Below are positions 1 through 8,745 of a DNA stretch of 37,284 nucleotides, piece by piece. Position 1 is the stretch's first letter, and the number at the start of each line of letters is the position of its first letter. Both the position numbers and the translations under genes were made by a program. The stretch covers positions 1 through 37,284 of the forward strand of contig JAERRW010000015.1 in the NCBI GenBank assembly GCA_016735235.1, in the 5' to 3' direction. The notes beneath the pieces are model-generated. The model saw only the letters and a list, made by a program, of their open reading frames with translations, had not been told where the DNA came from and did not search any database. This stretch comes from Sulfurospirillum sp. GTDB taxonomy: Bacteria > Campylobacterota > Campylobacteria > Campylobacterales > Sulfurospirillaceae.

Positions 1-549
1 GATCATTCAAATCCCGCATGGTTTATACCTATAGTTGGAAATGTATTAGTTCCTGTTGGAGGAGTTGGGTTTGCAAGCCATGCAATTCTTATGTATTTTT
101 TTAGTATTGGAATCTTCTTTTGGGTTATACTGTTTGCAATTCTATTAAATAGAATTATATTTCATAATCAATTAGCTATTAAATTTATGCCTACTATATT
201 TATTTTCATAGCACCGCCAGCGGTTGGTTTTATGGCTTATTATAAGATGTTTGAAGTAGTAGATAATTTCTCTATGATGATGTTTAGCTTAGCGCTATTT
301 TTTACTTTTTTGGTTGCTTTTATGTATAAAAATTTCATAAAAATAAAATTTTTTATATCTTGGTGGGCATTTGTTTTTCCTCTAGCGGCTATGGGCATTG
401 CTTCGATGATAATGTATAACCACACAGATGATTTTTTGCTTTTACTTCTATCTTACACCATGATTACAGTAACAACAGTTGTTATTTTAATAGTTGCATA
501 TCAGACAGTTTTACATGTGAGAAAAAAAGAAATTTGTGTAGAAGAGTAG
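1..549 (+). CDS. C-terminal part of a TDT/TehA/SLAC1-like multi-TM transporter (5' end outside window)
   Basis: Frame is open from base 1 (DHSNPAWFIPIVGNVLVPVGG...) through the ORF listed at 91; hydrophobic multi-TM protein with 'NPAWFIPIVGNVLVP', typical of TDT family proteins. Confidence 0.7.
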   Translation, partial: DHSNPAWFIPIVGNVLVPVGGVGFASHAILMYFFSIGIFFWVILFAILLNRIIFHNQLAIKFMPTIFIFIAPPAVGFMAYYKMFEVVDNFSMMMFSLALFFTFLVAFMYKNFIKIKFFISWWAFVFPLAAMGIASMIMYNHTDDFLLLLLSYTMITVTTVVILIVAYQTVLHVRKKEICVEE

Positions 550-553
550 ATGT

Positions 554-1108
554 ATGAAAAATTATATTACTTATAGCATAGCATGTGTTTTAATTTTTGT
601 GATAGGAAATAGCATATATGAACACAATAAAAAAAATAGTTTATATGCAAAAACTCAAAGATTAGATTGCCATAAAAATATAAATACTTTTGAGAGATTA
701 TATGATAGAAATAAAATAAAAGAGTTGCATAAAAAACTTTTAGACGGAAATTTTGTTTTAGTATCTTCTATTCAAAAAGCAGTATATTCAAAATCTAAAT
801 TGTTTAAACATGTAGAGTTAAAAGAGACAGACAAAGCCACTATCGACATGTTAAATAGTTACATTGTAGACAAAAAGTTAAGTGACGATAAAATTAAAAT
901 TTTATACTATATTTATGAAAATGATATAAAAGATCCAGGCAAAAAAAGTAAAAAAAGTAAACTCTATGCTGGTTATGTTGTTTTTAAATTTAGTACAGAA
1001 AAAGATAAACTTGTATACCAAGTGCAAGTTGATTTTATGGATAAAAATGGAGCTGATTTAAACAAAAGTATAGAGTGTGCAATTAACTCATTTATGACAG
1101 TTAAATAA
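554..1108 (+). CDS. Hypothetical protein with N-terminal TM/signal anchor
   Basis: 184 aa ORF starting 4 nt after the upstream stop; N-terminal hydrophobic segment; no family recognised. Confidence 0.7.
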   Translation: MKNYITYSIACVLIFVIGNSIYEHNKKNSLYAKTQRLDCHKNINTFERLYDRNKIKELHKKLLDGNFVLVSSIQKAVYSKSKLFKHVELKETDKATIDMLNSYIVDKKLSDDKIKILYYIYENDIKDPGKKSKKSKLYAGYVVFKFSTEKDKLVYQVQVDFMDKNGADLNKSIECAINSFMTVK

Positions 1109-1171
1109 AAAAAAGAGTACTTCTCAATAGATGTTTGGGTTGTATACTATATTTAAATTTAGGAAATACAG

Positions 1172-1912
1172 ATGAAATTATTATTAATAGGTGCGGGCAA
1201 CATGGGCAAAGCAATGCTAGAGGGTTTACATGTACATGATATAACCGTAGTAGAGATGAATAGAGCAAGGGAAAATAAACTTAAAGAAATATTTACAGAT
1301 ATAAAAGTAGTCAACTCTATACCAAGACTTGATGGTTTTATTGTAATACTGGCTATAAAACCACAATCTTTAGAATCTTTGTATCTTAAAGGAAAGGCAC
1401 AAGGAGTTATATCTATTTTAGCAGGAGTTACTCTAGCAAAACTAAGTTTAACAATAGATTCCAAAAGCTACATAAGAGCCATGCCAAACATGGCTGCACT
1501 TGTAAAAAAATCAGCAACTTCTCTTTGTGGAGATGAGGAGCTCAAAAAGATAGCTATTGAAATTTTAAACTCTATAGGAAAATGTTTTTGGCTAAACAGT
1601 GAAAATGAATTAGATATCGCAACAGGACTCGCTGGAAGTGCTCCGGCATGGATAGCCTTAGTTGCTGAATCTTTAAGTGATGGAGCTGTAAATCTTGGAC
1701 TTAAAAGAGACATAACATACAAATATATTGCTCAGCTTTTTGAGGGAGTAGGAGAGGTTCTTCAAAACAAGCATCCTGCAATATTAAAAGATCAAGTAAC
1801 ATCACCAAATGGTACAACTATAGCCGGTATTGCAAAACTAGAAGAGGGCGGAGTTAGAGATAGTTTTATAAAAGCTATGAAAGCGTCATATAAAAAAACA
1901 AAAAAACTCTAG
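1172..1912 (+). CDS. proC: Pyrroline-5-carboxylate reductase
   Basis: N-terminal LLIGAGNMGKAMLEG Rossmann motif; C-terminal 'DQVTSPNGTTIAGIAKLEEGGVRDSFIKAM' P5CR signature. Confidence 0.95.
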   Translation: MKLLLIGAGNMGKAMLEGLHVHDITVVEMNRARENKLKEIFTDIKVVNSIPRLDGFIVILAIKPQSLESLYLKGKAQGVISILAGVTLAKLSLTIDSKSYIRAMPNMAALVKKSATSLCGDEELKKIAIEILNSIGKCFWLNSENELDIATGLAGSAPAWIALVAESLSDGAVNLGLKRDITYKYIAQLFEGVGEVLQNKHPAILKDQVTSPNGTTIAGIAKLEEGGVRDSFIKAMKASYKKTKKL

Positions 1913-1913
1913 T

Positions 1914-2780
1914 TTAAATAATAATAATTGGATTAAATGCTTTAGTGGCCACAAGTATAGTATCTCCAGTATTAAGTTTATTTACTTCCTCCTTGGTGGC
2001 AACAACTTTTGTTAAATTATTGCCTATTAAAAGAGTTATTATATAAACAATATCAGCTTTTTTAATTTTTAAAATTTTTGCTGAAAATTTAAATTTGCCA
2101 CTTATTTTTGAATTATCAAAAAGTATATCTGGAGTTCCTTCTTTAACTATTTTTCCATTTTTTACAATTTTTATATGAGAAGATAGCCTATAGACTTCTG
2201 AAATGTCATGACTTATAAAAAGAGTTGTCATTTTGAAACTTTTATGAATTTTATCTATACTATCTTGTAGTTGTTGTCGCATTGAGTAATCAAGTGCCGA
2301 AAAAGCCTCGTCTAGTAAAAATAATTTTGGTCTTCTTGCAACTGCTCGTATTAATGCAACTCTCTGTTTTTCTCCACCTGATAGTGCATTTGGAAATTTG
2401 TTTTGCAACTCTTTTAAGTCTACAATTTCTAAAAGTTCCTGCAAGAAATTTTCATTTTTTTCTTGTTGTGCAAATCTTAAATTTTTTATAACACTCATAT
2501 TTGGAAAAAGTGCATAATCTTGAAATACAAATCCAACATCTCTTTTTTGAGGCACTAAGTTTATCTTTTTTTTTGAATCAAACCATATTTTGTCATTTAC
2601 TTTTATGTAGCCAATATCTGGAGTTTCTAGCCCACTCAATAGTCTTAAAAAAGTAGTTTTACCAGAACCAGATTGCCCAAATATTGCATTTATAGAATTG
2701 TTTTCTATGGTAGTTTTAAAGTGAAAATTGATCTGTTCATTTTTATTTTTGAAACTCTTTTGTATATCAATTTCTATCAT
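1914..2780 (-). CDS. modC: Molybdate ABC transporter ATP-binding protein
   Basis: Walker A GQSGSGKTT, signature LSGGEKQRVALIRA, Walker B LFLLDEAFSALD, C-terminal TOBE-like region; next to modB/modA. Confidence 0.93.
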   Translation of the reverse strand: MIEIDIQKSFKNKNEQINFHFKTTIENNSINAIFGQSGSGKTTFLRLLSGLETPDIGYIKVNDKIWFDSKKKINLVPQKRDVGFVFQDYALFPNMSVIKNLRFAQQEKNENFLQELLEIVDLKELQNKFPNALSGGEKQRVALIRAVARRPKLFLLDEAFSALDYSMRQQLQDSIDKIHKSFKMTTLFISHDISEVYRLSSHIKIVKNGKIVKEGTPDILFDNSKISGKFKFSAKILKIKKADIVYIITLLIGNNLTKVVATKEEVNKLNTGDTILVATKAFNPIIII

Positions 2781-3445
2781 TTTAAAACTCCGCTAAATTT
2801 TCTATTCATCATGTATACTACAAGTAAAATTATAAAACATATTACAAAAAGTGTAAGTGCATACTGATTTGCTAAATCATAATTAAGTGCTTCAACTTCA
2901 TCATAAATAGCTATTGATGCTAATCTTGTTACACCTGGAATATTACCGCCTATCATTAAAACTACTCCAAACTCTCCAACAGTATGGGCAAAGGTCAAGA
3001 CAACACCTACAAGAAGAGATGCTCGTATATTTGGAAGTTGAATATAAAAAAGAGTTTGTAATTTTGATTTACCAAGAGTATAAGAAGCTTCAGTAAGCGA
3101 TTTTGGCAATGATTGTAAACCAGATTGTATGGGATGCACCATAAAAGGAAAACTAAATATAGTTGAACCTATTATGATGCCCTCGTATGAAAATACTAAT
3201 CTCATATCAAACCAGTCTTCAAAAAAACTGCCCGTAAAACTGCTAGGTCCTAAAAAAATAAGCAGATAAAAACCTATAACAGACGGCGGTAAAACTAAAG
3301 GCATGCTTATAATAGTTTCAAAAATTGGTTTAAATTTTGACTTTGTTGTAGATAGCCAAAAAGCTATTGGAATTCCAATGATAAAAAGTATACATGTTGT
3401 ATGTAGTGCCACTTTAAAAGTTAATAACATTGTTTCTAAAAACAT
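2777..3445 (-). CDS. modB: Molybdate ABC transporter permease
   Basis: BPD permease motif 'EASYTLGKSKLQTLFYIQLPNIRASLLVGVVLTFAHTVGEFGVVLMIGGNIPG'; 4-bp overlap with modC. Confidence 0.94.
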   Translation of the reverse strand: MFLETMLLTFKVALHTTCILFIIGIPIAFWLSTTKSKFKPIFETIISMPLVLPPSVIGFYLLIFLGPSSFTGSFFEDWFDMRLVFSYEGIIIGSTIFSFPFMVHPIQSGLQSLPKSLTEASYTLGKSKLQTLFYIQLPNIRASLLVGVVLTFAHTVGEFGVVLMIGGNIPGVTRLASIAIYDEVEALNYDLANQYALTLFVICFIILLVVYMMNRKFSGVLK

Positions 3446-3849
3446 TAATCTTCTTCTATTAAAGATATTTCATTAGCTTTAATTAAAGCCATTACATTGT
3501 CATTTACTTTTAAATTTAAACGCTTTGATGAATTTAGTGTTATGAATGATGTTAAAATTGTCTCTTTACATGTAAGTTCTATTTTTGAAAGTATTTTACC
3601 ATTTTGTATTGATTTTATTTTGCATTTTAACTGATTAGTCATGCTTATGCCACCCATATTTAAAAGAGCTATAACAACTTCGGTCTCTTTAAATGCAACT
3701 GTTATACTCTTGCCTATTTTAAGATAATTACAACTTTTAGGCGTATCTAATAGTACTGTTCCAAATAAAGTATCTAAAATTTGAATATTTACTAAAGAGA
3801 TACCTTGATGTGAAGTTATCTTTTTTATAACTCCCTTTATTTTATTCAT
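3445..3849 (-). CDS. Molybdopterin/molybdate-binding di-Mop (TOBE) protein
   Basis: Two ~65 aa Mop-like repeats (N-terminal 'GVIKKI...VTVAFKETEVVIA', C-terminal 'CKIKSI..GKILSKIEL..NDNVMALIKANEISL'); overlaps modB and modA. Confidence 0.8.
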   Translation of the reverse strand: MNKIKGVIKKITSHQGISLVNIQILDTLFGTVLLDTPKSCNYLKIGKSITVAFKETEVVIALLNMGGISMTNQLKCKIKSIQNGKILSKIELTCKETILTSFITLNSSKRLNLKVNDNVMALIKANEISLIEED

Positions 3850-4585
3850 TTACAGTATATCCGTACTTTTTAAATATATTTTTACTAGTTTCTGAAAAAA
3901 TAAATTTATAAAAATCTTCACTAAGTTCTCTATTGTTTTCAAATCCATGTTTCAAAATAACTATCCCTTGTTCTACTGGAAAATAGTCATTTTTATCTAA
4001 CTCTATCCATTTTCCTTTGTTTTTCATTCTTGGTGACAAAACTATAGATTTTGCGGTAATGCCTATATCTGCCGAACGAGAGTAGATATATTGACTTGTT
4101 TGTGAAATACTTTCACCCCAAACTATCTTTTTTTCAATAATTTCTTTCAAGCCTTTTTTTTCTAAAAGTCTTACCGCTTCTACACCATAAGGAGCATTTT
4201 TAGGACTTGGAATTGCTATTTTTTTTATTCTTTTATTTTTTAGATTTTCAAGTTCTAAAGTAACATCTTTATTGAGAGTCCATAAAACAAGCCCACCATA
4301 AGCATATATTTTTGGTTCTGAATAAGTCATATTTTTTGAGTGTAAATATTTAGGATATTTCATATTAGCAGATAAAAAAAGATCAAAAGGAGCCCCTTGC
4401 TCTATCTGTGCTGTTAATTTTCCAGAAGAGGAAGCTATAGGCATAATTTTCACACCACTCTTTTTTTCATAAGCTAACATAATATCATCAAATGCAAATC
4501 GAACATTTGATGCAATTGCTACTTTTAGAGAATTTGCATTTATGGTAGTTACCAATATAATTAAAAAAATAAATTTATACAACAT
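3842..4585 (-). CDS. modA: Molybdate-binding periplasmic protein
   Basis: Signal peptide then 'LKVAIASNVRFAFDDIMLAYEKKSGVKIMPIASSSGKLTAQIEQGAPFDLFLSAN', typical ModA. Confidence 0.94.
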   Translation of the reverse strand: MLYKFIFLIILVTTINANSLKVAIASNVRFAFDDIMLAYEKKSGVKIMPIASSSGKLTAQIEQGAPFDLFLSANMKYPKYLHSKNMTYSEPKIYAYGGLVLWTLNKDVTLELENLKNKRIKKIAIPSPKNAPYGVEAVRLLEKKGLKEIIEKKIVWGESISQTSQYIYSRSADIGITAKSIVLSPRMKNKGKWIELDKNDYFPVEQGIVILKHGFENNRELSEDFYKFIFSETSKNIFKKYGYTVNE

Positions 4586-4613
4586 GTAACCCTTTCTTTA
4601 AAATCTTTTCTAT

Positions 4614-5417
4614 CTAGTGCCATTTAAGACTTTTTTGTATTGCTTTTATATCTTCTACAGTTGCATAAAAATCTTCAAAATTTAGCATATTTGGACCATC
4701 ACAAAGTGCTTCACAAGGATTGTTGTGTGTTTCAAAGAAAAATCCATCAACTCCAATAGCCGCTGCTCCTCTTGCAAGTGGTGCAACAAACTCTCTTCTT
4801 CCTCCACTACTTCCACCAGCAACTCCGGGCATCTGAACAGAGTGTGTCGCATCAAAAATAACAGGTGCAAACTCATTCATAATCGTAAAACTTCTCATAT
4901 CTACTACTAAATTTCCATAGCCAAAAGTAGTTCCTCTCTCTGTTAGCCAAACACCATTTTTAAGAGCAATTTCTCTGCCTTCTTCTTTAATGCCACGAGT
5001 TTCCAGTACTTTTTTAACCGAATATTTCATATCGCTTGGGTTTAAGAATTGTCCTTTTTTAATATTGACTATTGAGTCTGTTTTTCCAGCTTCAACAAGT
5101 AGATCAGTCTGACGACATAAAAAAGCAGGAATTTGAAGAACATCTGCAACACTACTAACAACTCTAGCTTGGCTTGGAAGATGAATATCGGTTAAGAGTT
5201 TATATCCAAACTCACTTTTAACTTCATCAAGAAGTTTTAATCCTTCATCAATTCCGGGTCCTCTAAAACTATTTAGGCTTGTTCTATTTGCTTTATCAAA
5301 ACTAGATTTAAAATAAAAATCTATGTTTTTATCTTCATGATATTTTACTAATTTTTCTGCTACTAAAAATAGTTTATCTCTACTCTCTATGACACAAGGT
5401 CCCGCTATCAAAATCAT
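4614..5417 (-). CDS. kdsA: 3-deoxy-8-phosphooctulonate synthase
   Basis: '[11 protein letters not shown]', '[20 protein letters not shown]', '[10 protein letters not shown]', 'FFFETHNNP' KdsA signatures. Confidence 0.96.
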   Translation of the reverse strand: MILIAGPCVIESRDKLFLVAEKLVKYHEDKNIDFYFKSSFDKANRTSLNSFRGPGIDEGLKLLDEVKSEFGYKLLTDIHLPSQARVVSSVADVLQIPAFLCRQTDLLVEAGKTDSIVNIKKGQFLNPSDMKYSVKKVLETRGIKEEGREIALKNGVWLTERGTTFGYGNLVVDMRSFTIMNEFAPVIFDATHSVQMPGVAGGSSGGRREFVAPLARGAAAIGVDGFFFETHNNPCEALCDGPNMLNFEDFYATVEDIKAIQKSLKWH

Positions 5418-5899
5418 CGTAACTCCTTATTGTTATTCATAATATTTTTAAGTTTATTCATTTTTTGTAAAAATTTATTTAACTGGTTTGCAAACTCCTC
5501 TGCATCTTTTTTACTAAATGGCGCTGGACCACCTGTAACTTCTCCGCTATCTCTAAGTTCACTCATAAAATTTCTCATAGCAAGACACTGCTTAACATTC
5601 TCAATAGTATAGAGCTCACCTCTATGGTCTAGTGCATGTGCTTTTTTAGTAATAAGTCTATCGGCTAGTGGAATGTCAGCTGTTATGACTAAATCCCCCT
5701 CGTTGACTAATTCTACTATATAATCGTCGGCTATATTTGCGCCTTGTGAAACAACTTTGTAAAAGATATTTTTTGATTTGCCTATATCTATTTTTTTATT
5801 TGCTATTACATAAGTTTTTAACTTTAATCTTTCAATAGCTTTTAAAAGTATAGGCTTTAAAAGATTTGGAAAAGCATCGCCATCTACATACAGCGTCAG
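5414..5899 (-). CDS. YaiI/YqxD (DUF188) family protein, probable CTG start
   Basis: Not in the supplied ORF track. Minus-strand reading gives (M)[35 protein letters not shown]...[50 protein letters not shown]...[34 protein letters not shown], a clear YaiI/YqxD family sequence; AAGGAG upstream of CTG at 5899; stop overlaps kdsA start (ATGA). Confidence 0.85.
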   Translation of the reverse strand: MTLYVDGDAFPNLLKPILLKAIERLKLKTYVIANKKIDIGKSKNIFYKVVSQGANIADDYIVELVNEGDLVITADIPLADRLITKKAHALDHRGELYTIENVKQCLAMRNFMSELRDSGEVTGGPAPFSKKDAEEFANQLNKFLQKMNKLKNIMNNNKELR

Positions 5900-6087
5900 A
5901 CTATCTCCTTTACTCTACCTACTTCACCGCTTACTAATCTTACCTTAATACCATGATGATGTGTTGGTGAACTTGTTAAAATATCTTTTACAACTCCTTT
6001 TGATAAAATTCCACTTTTTTGGTCTTTCTTTAAAACTATTTTTACTTGTAAGCCCGCTTTAATATCAACTCTTTTTTGTCCATTCAA
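5896..6087 (-). CDS. YwbE family (DUF2196) protein
   Basis: 63 aa 'RVDIKAGLQVKIVLKKDQKSGILSKGVVKDILTSSPTHHHGIKVRLVSGEVGRVKEI', typical YwbE. Confidence 0.9.
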   Translation of the reverse strand: MNGQKRVDIKAGLQVKIVLKKDQKSGILSKGVVKDILTSSPTHHHGIKVRLVSGEVGRVKEIV

Positions 6088-6281
6088 AATAATACTCCTT
6101 CTTTTTATAAATATTTTTAGTACACATGTAACTCTATCTATATTTAAATTATAGCAATTTCTTCTACTATTGGCACAACTATTTTGTGGTACACCAAAAT
6201 CTTTAACATTTTCTAAAACAATATTTTATCTAATTTTACTTCTATTTATACCATTCACACAACGACCGACAATTTGAATTT

Positions 6282-6304
6282 AAACTTACATGTTAAGTTT
6301 TTTT
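6282..6304 (+). terminator. Terminator-like AT-rich hairpin with T tract
   Basis: AAACTTA-CATGT-TAAGTTT (7-bp perfect stem, 5-nt loop), T run continuing to 6304; weak stem. Confidence 0.3.
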
Positions 6305-6408
6305 ATCTTCAAGTATAATATAATAAGGAACTTTTTGATAAAATAGCTAAATTTATAGAAATATGTTTGAAATAAAAAAATATTATATATTGTATAGGAG
6401 ATATTATT

Positions 6409-7299
6409 ATGGGATTTAGTGAATTTTTTGGTAATTTTCGCAAAAAACAGTCCTCGCCAAAAGAAGCTCCAAGTCATTGGGTGAAGTGTTCAAAATGTCA
6501 ATCATTAATGTACTTTAAAGAGATTGAGCATCTATTTAATGTTTGCCCAAAGTGTGGATTTCATATGCGAATTACCGCTCTTGAAAGAATAAATCTTCTT
6601 GCGGATCAAGATAGTTTTGTAGAGTTTGATTCATCTCTTGCACCTATTGACCCTCTAAAATTTGTAGATAAAAAATCATATAAAAAAAGAATATCCGAAG
6701 CAATTAAAAATACAGGGCGCACATCTGCTGTTATAAGTGGAGGCTGTTCTATAAATGGAATCAATACTCAATTGGTTGTATTTGATTTTAAATTTATGGG
6801 CGGAAGTTTAGGTTCTGTTGAGGGTGAGAAAATTGTAAGGGCTATTAGTCGTGCTATAAAAAACGAAGAGGGCTTAGTTATAGTTAGTGCAAGCGGTGGT
6901 GCAAGAATGCAAGAGAGTACTTTTGCACTTCTTCAAATGTCTAAAACTTCGGCCGCTTTAACTAAATTAAGTGATGCTGGTCTTCCATTTATCTCTGTTT
7001 TAACAGACCCAACTATGGGAGGGGTTAGTGCCTCTTTTGCTTGGCTTGGAGATATTATCATAACAGAACCGGGTTCACTTATTGGTTTTGCTGGACAAAG
7101 GGTTATAAAACAGACAATTGGTGCTGATTTACCGCAAGGATTTCAAAGAGCAGAATTTCTTCTTGAGCATGGCTTGATTGACATGATAATTCAACGCAAT
7201 AAAATGAAGGATTGCATATCTGACATGTTGATATTTTTCAACAAAAATTGTGCTAAAGTTGATTTTCAAGACGACCAAGAGTTAGAGATGCAAGCATGA
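6409..7299 (+). CDS. accD: Acetyl-CoA carboxylase carboxyltransferase subunit beta
   Basis: Zinc ribbon 'WVKCSKCQSLMY...VCPKCGFHMR', 'GGARMQES', 'LTDPTMGGVSASFAWLGDIIITEPGSLIGFAGQRVI'. Confidence 0.97.
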   Translation: MGFSEFFGNFRKKQSSPKEAPSHWVKCSKCQSLMYFKEIEHLFNVCPKCGFHMRITALERINLLADQDSFVEFDSSLAPIDPLKFVDKKSYKKRISEAIKNTGRTSAVISGGCSINGINTQLVVFDFKFMGGSLGSVEGEKIVRAISRAIKNEEGLVIVSASGGARMQESTFALLQMSKTSAALTKLSDAGLPFISVLTDPTMGGVSASFAWLGDIIITEPGSLIGFAGQRVIKQTIGADLPQGFQRAEFLLEHGLIDMIIQRNKMKDCISDMLIFFNKNCAKVDFQDDQELEMQA

Positions 7300-7357
7300 G
7301 CAATTTACTTTTAAGAGAAGAAGTTTTTATCGACTCTGTTTAAATAAGAAGAGTTGT

Positions 7358-7918
7358 ATGAAATTATATGCTCTTTTAGATTATGAAACTTTGATTAAAA
7401 AAAAGTGGACAATAGAGAAATTTATCTTAACATGTGAAGTTCTGCATGTCAAGATAATTCAATATCGTGATAAGCAAGGGGAGCGAGCAAGAAAGATAGA
7501 AAACTTAAAACTAATAAAATCACTTTGTGATATAATTCTTTTGGTTAATGATGAGGTTGAATTGGTAGAGTTTTGCGATGGCTTACATGTAGGACAAGAA
7601 GACTTGCAACAAATAGCTACATGTAAAAAAGATGCTATAGCAAATATTAGACAAAAAATAGGAAGAAAGATTTTAGGAGTATCAACTCATAACAAAGAGG
7701 AGATTTTAGAGGCAAATAGTCTTGATATAAATTATATTGGATTAGGAGCATATAGAGCTACTAATACAAAAGATGATGTAACTGTTTTGAAAGAGAATCT
7801 AAGCGAAATGGCAAGATTTTCTCTTAAGCCAGTTGGTGCAATTGGTGGAGTTAGAGTAGACGATAACATAAAAGGTGTCTCATTTTTGGTTGTAGGAAGT
7901 AATTTATATGAATATTAA
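7358..7918 (+). CDS. thiE: Thiamine phosphate synthase-like protein
   Basis: 'IIQYRDKQGERARK', 'LLVNDEVEL', 'GLHVGQEDL', 'GVSTHNKEEI', 'YIGLGAYRATNTKDD' ThiE/TenI-type motifs. Confidence 0.8.
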   Translation: MKLYALLDYETLIKKKWTIEKFILTCEVLHVKIIQYRDKQGERARKIENLKLIKSLCDIILLVNDEVELVEFCDGLHVGQEDLQQIATCKKDAIANIRQKIGRKILGVSTHNKEEILEANSLDINYIGLGAYRATNTKDDVTVLKENLSEMARFSLKPVGAIGGVRVDDNIKGVSFLVVGSNLYEY

Positions 7919-8363
7919 AGTCTTTACTATAGAGAAGAGTAGTGATAGTCGCATAGATACACTAAGTAGAGAGTTTATTAAAATGATCTCTAAAAATGCT
8001 CTAGTAGAAGAGGTTGTACTTTTTAATAATAAAATTTCTAAAGCCCAAATCAAGGGCTTTAAAGAAGCTAAAGATTCATATACTAAAATTTATGAATCTC
8101 ATTTAAATGGGTACAATATTGCCTTAGATGTTAAAGGCGAAGAGTATGATAGTTGTCAGTTTAGTAAAATTTTTGATAATAAAATGAGTATCAATTTTTT
8201 TATTGGCGGTGCTTATGGGTTTAATGAAGAGTTTTTAAATAAAACTCATAAAGTTATAAGTTTAAGCAAATTAACATTTGCTCACAAAATAGCAAAAGTT
8301 GTTCTTTATGAGCAGATTTATAGAGGACTTTGCATAAAAAATAACCACCCCTACCACAAGTAG
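7908..8363 (+). CDS. rlmH: 23S rRNA (pseudouridine1915-N3)-methyltransferase
   Basis: SPOUT C-terminus 'FFIGGAYGFNEEF...ISLSKLTFAHKIAKVVLYEQIYRGLCIKNNHPYHK' is diagnostic. Confidence 0.93.
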   Translation: MNIKVFTIEKSSDSRIDTLSREFIKMISKNALVEEVVLFNNKISKAQIKGFKEAKDSYTKIYESHLNGYNIALDVKGEEYDSCQFSKIFDNKMSINFFIGGAYGFNEEFLNKTHKVISLSKLTFAHKIAKVVLYEQIYRGLCIKNNHPYHK

Positions 8364-8382
8364 GATCTTAAAGGAAGAGGCA

Positions 8383-8736
8383 ATGAGAGATGAAAATTTA
8401 AAATATTTTGAAAATTTACTTTTGACTCATAGAGTACAGATAAGAAAAAATATTGATGATGTAGTTAAAGAGATCGCTTCTTTAAAAAATGACGAAGTTG
8501 GCGATGAAGCTGACCATGCCTCAATTAGTTCTGAACGCATGATAGAACAAGCCATAGGAGCACAACAGACTCGTAAACTTCATGAAATAGATTTTTCACT
8601 CGCTAAAATGAGGGGTGGCGGATATGGTGTATGTGAAATGTGCGAAGAAGATATAAGTTTTCAAAGATTAAAAGTAAAACCTTATGCAAAGTATTGTATA
8701 GTTTGCAGAGAGATAGTAGAAAAACAAAATAGATAG
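8383..8736 (+). CDS. dksA: DksA/TraR family zinc-finger regulator
   Basis: C4 zinc finger 'YGVCEMCEEDISFQRLKVKPYAKYCIVCRE'; 'GDEADHAS' region. Confidence 0.85.
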   Translation: MRDENLKYFENLLLTHRVQIRKNIDDVVKEIASLKNDEVGDEADHASISSERMIEQAIGAQQTRKLHEIDFSLAKMRGGGYGVCEMCEEDISFQRLKVKPYAKYCIVCREIVEKQNR

Positions 8737-8745
8737 GGGTAAAAT

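Noticed and set aside
941-958. 9-bp tandem repeat (aaaaaaagt x2) in the 184-aa hypothetical gene
   Set aside because: Only two units, in frame (KKSKKSK), low complexity; not enough for a variable repeat locus.
1159-1722. Antisense ORFs over proC (101 aa and 84 aa, minus strand)
   Set aside because: Fully overlap a confident proC; compositions are the expected complement artefacts.
4682-4910. ORFs on both strands inside kdsA (4682-4876 -, 4725-4910 +)
   Set aside because: Low-complexity alternative frames of a highly conserved gene.
5430-5612. 60-aa + strand ORF
   Set aside because: Antisense to the YaiI-family gene, which has clear family motifs.
6150-6270. Possible gene remnant in the gap upstream of accD (frame reading QFLLLLAQLFCGTPKSLTFSKTIFYL...)
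   Set aside because: Short, no start, no recognisable family; likely chance open frame.
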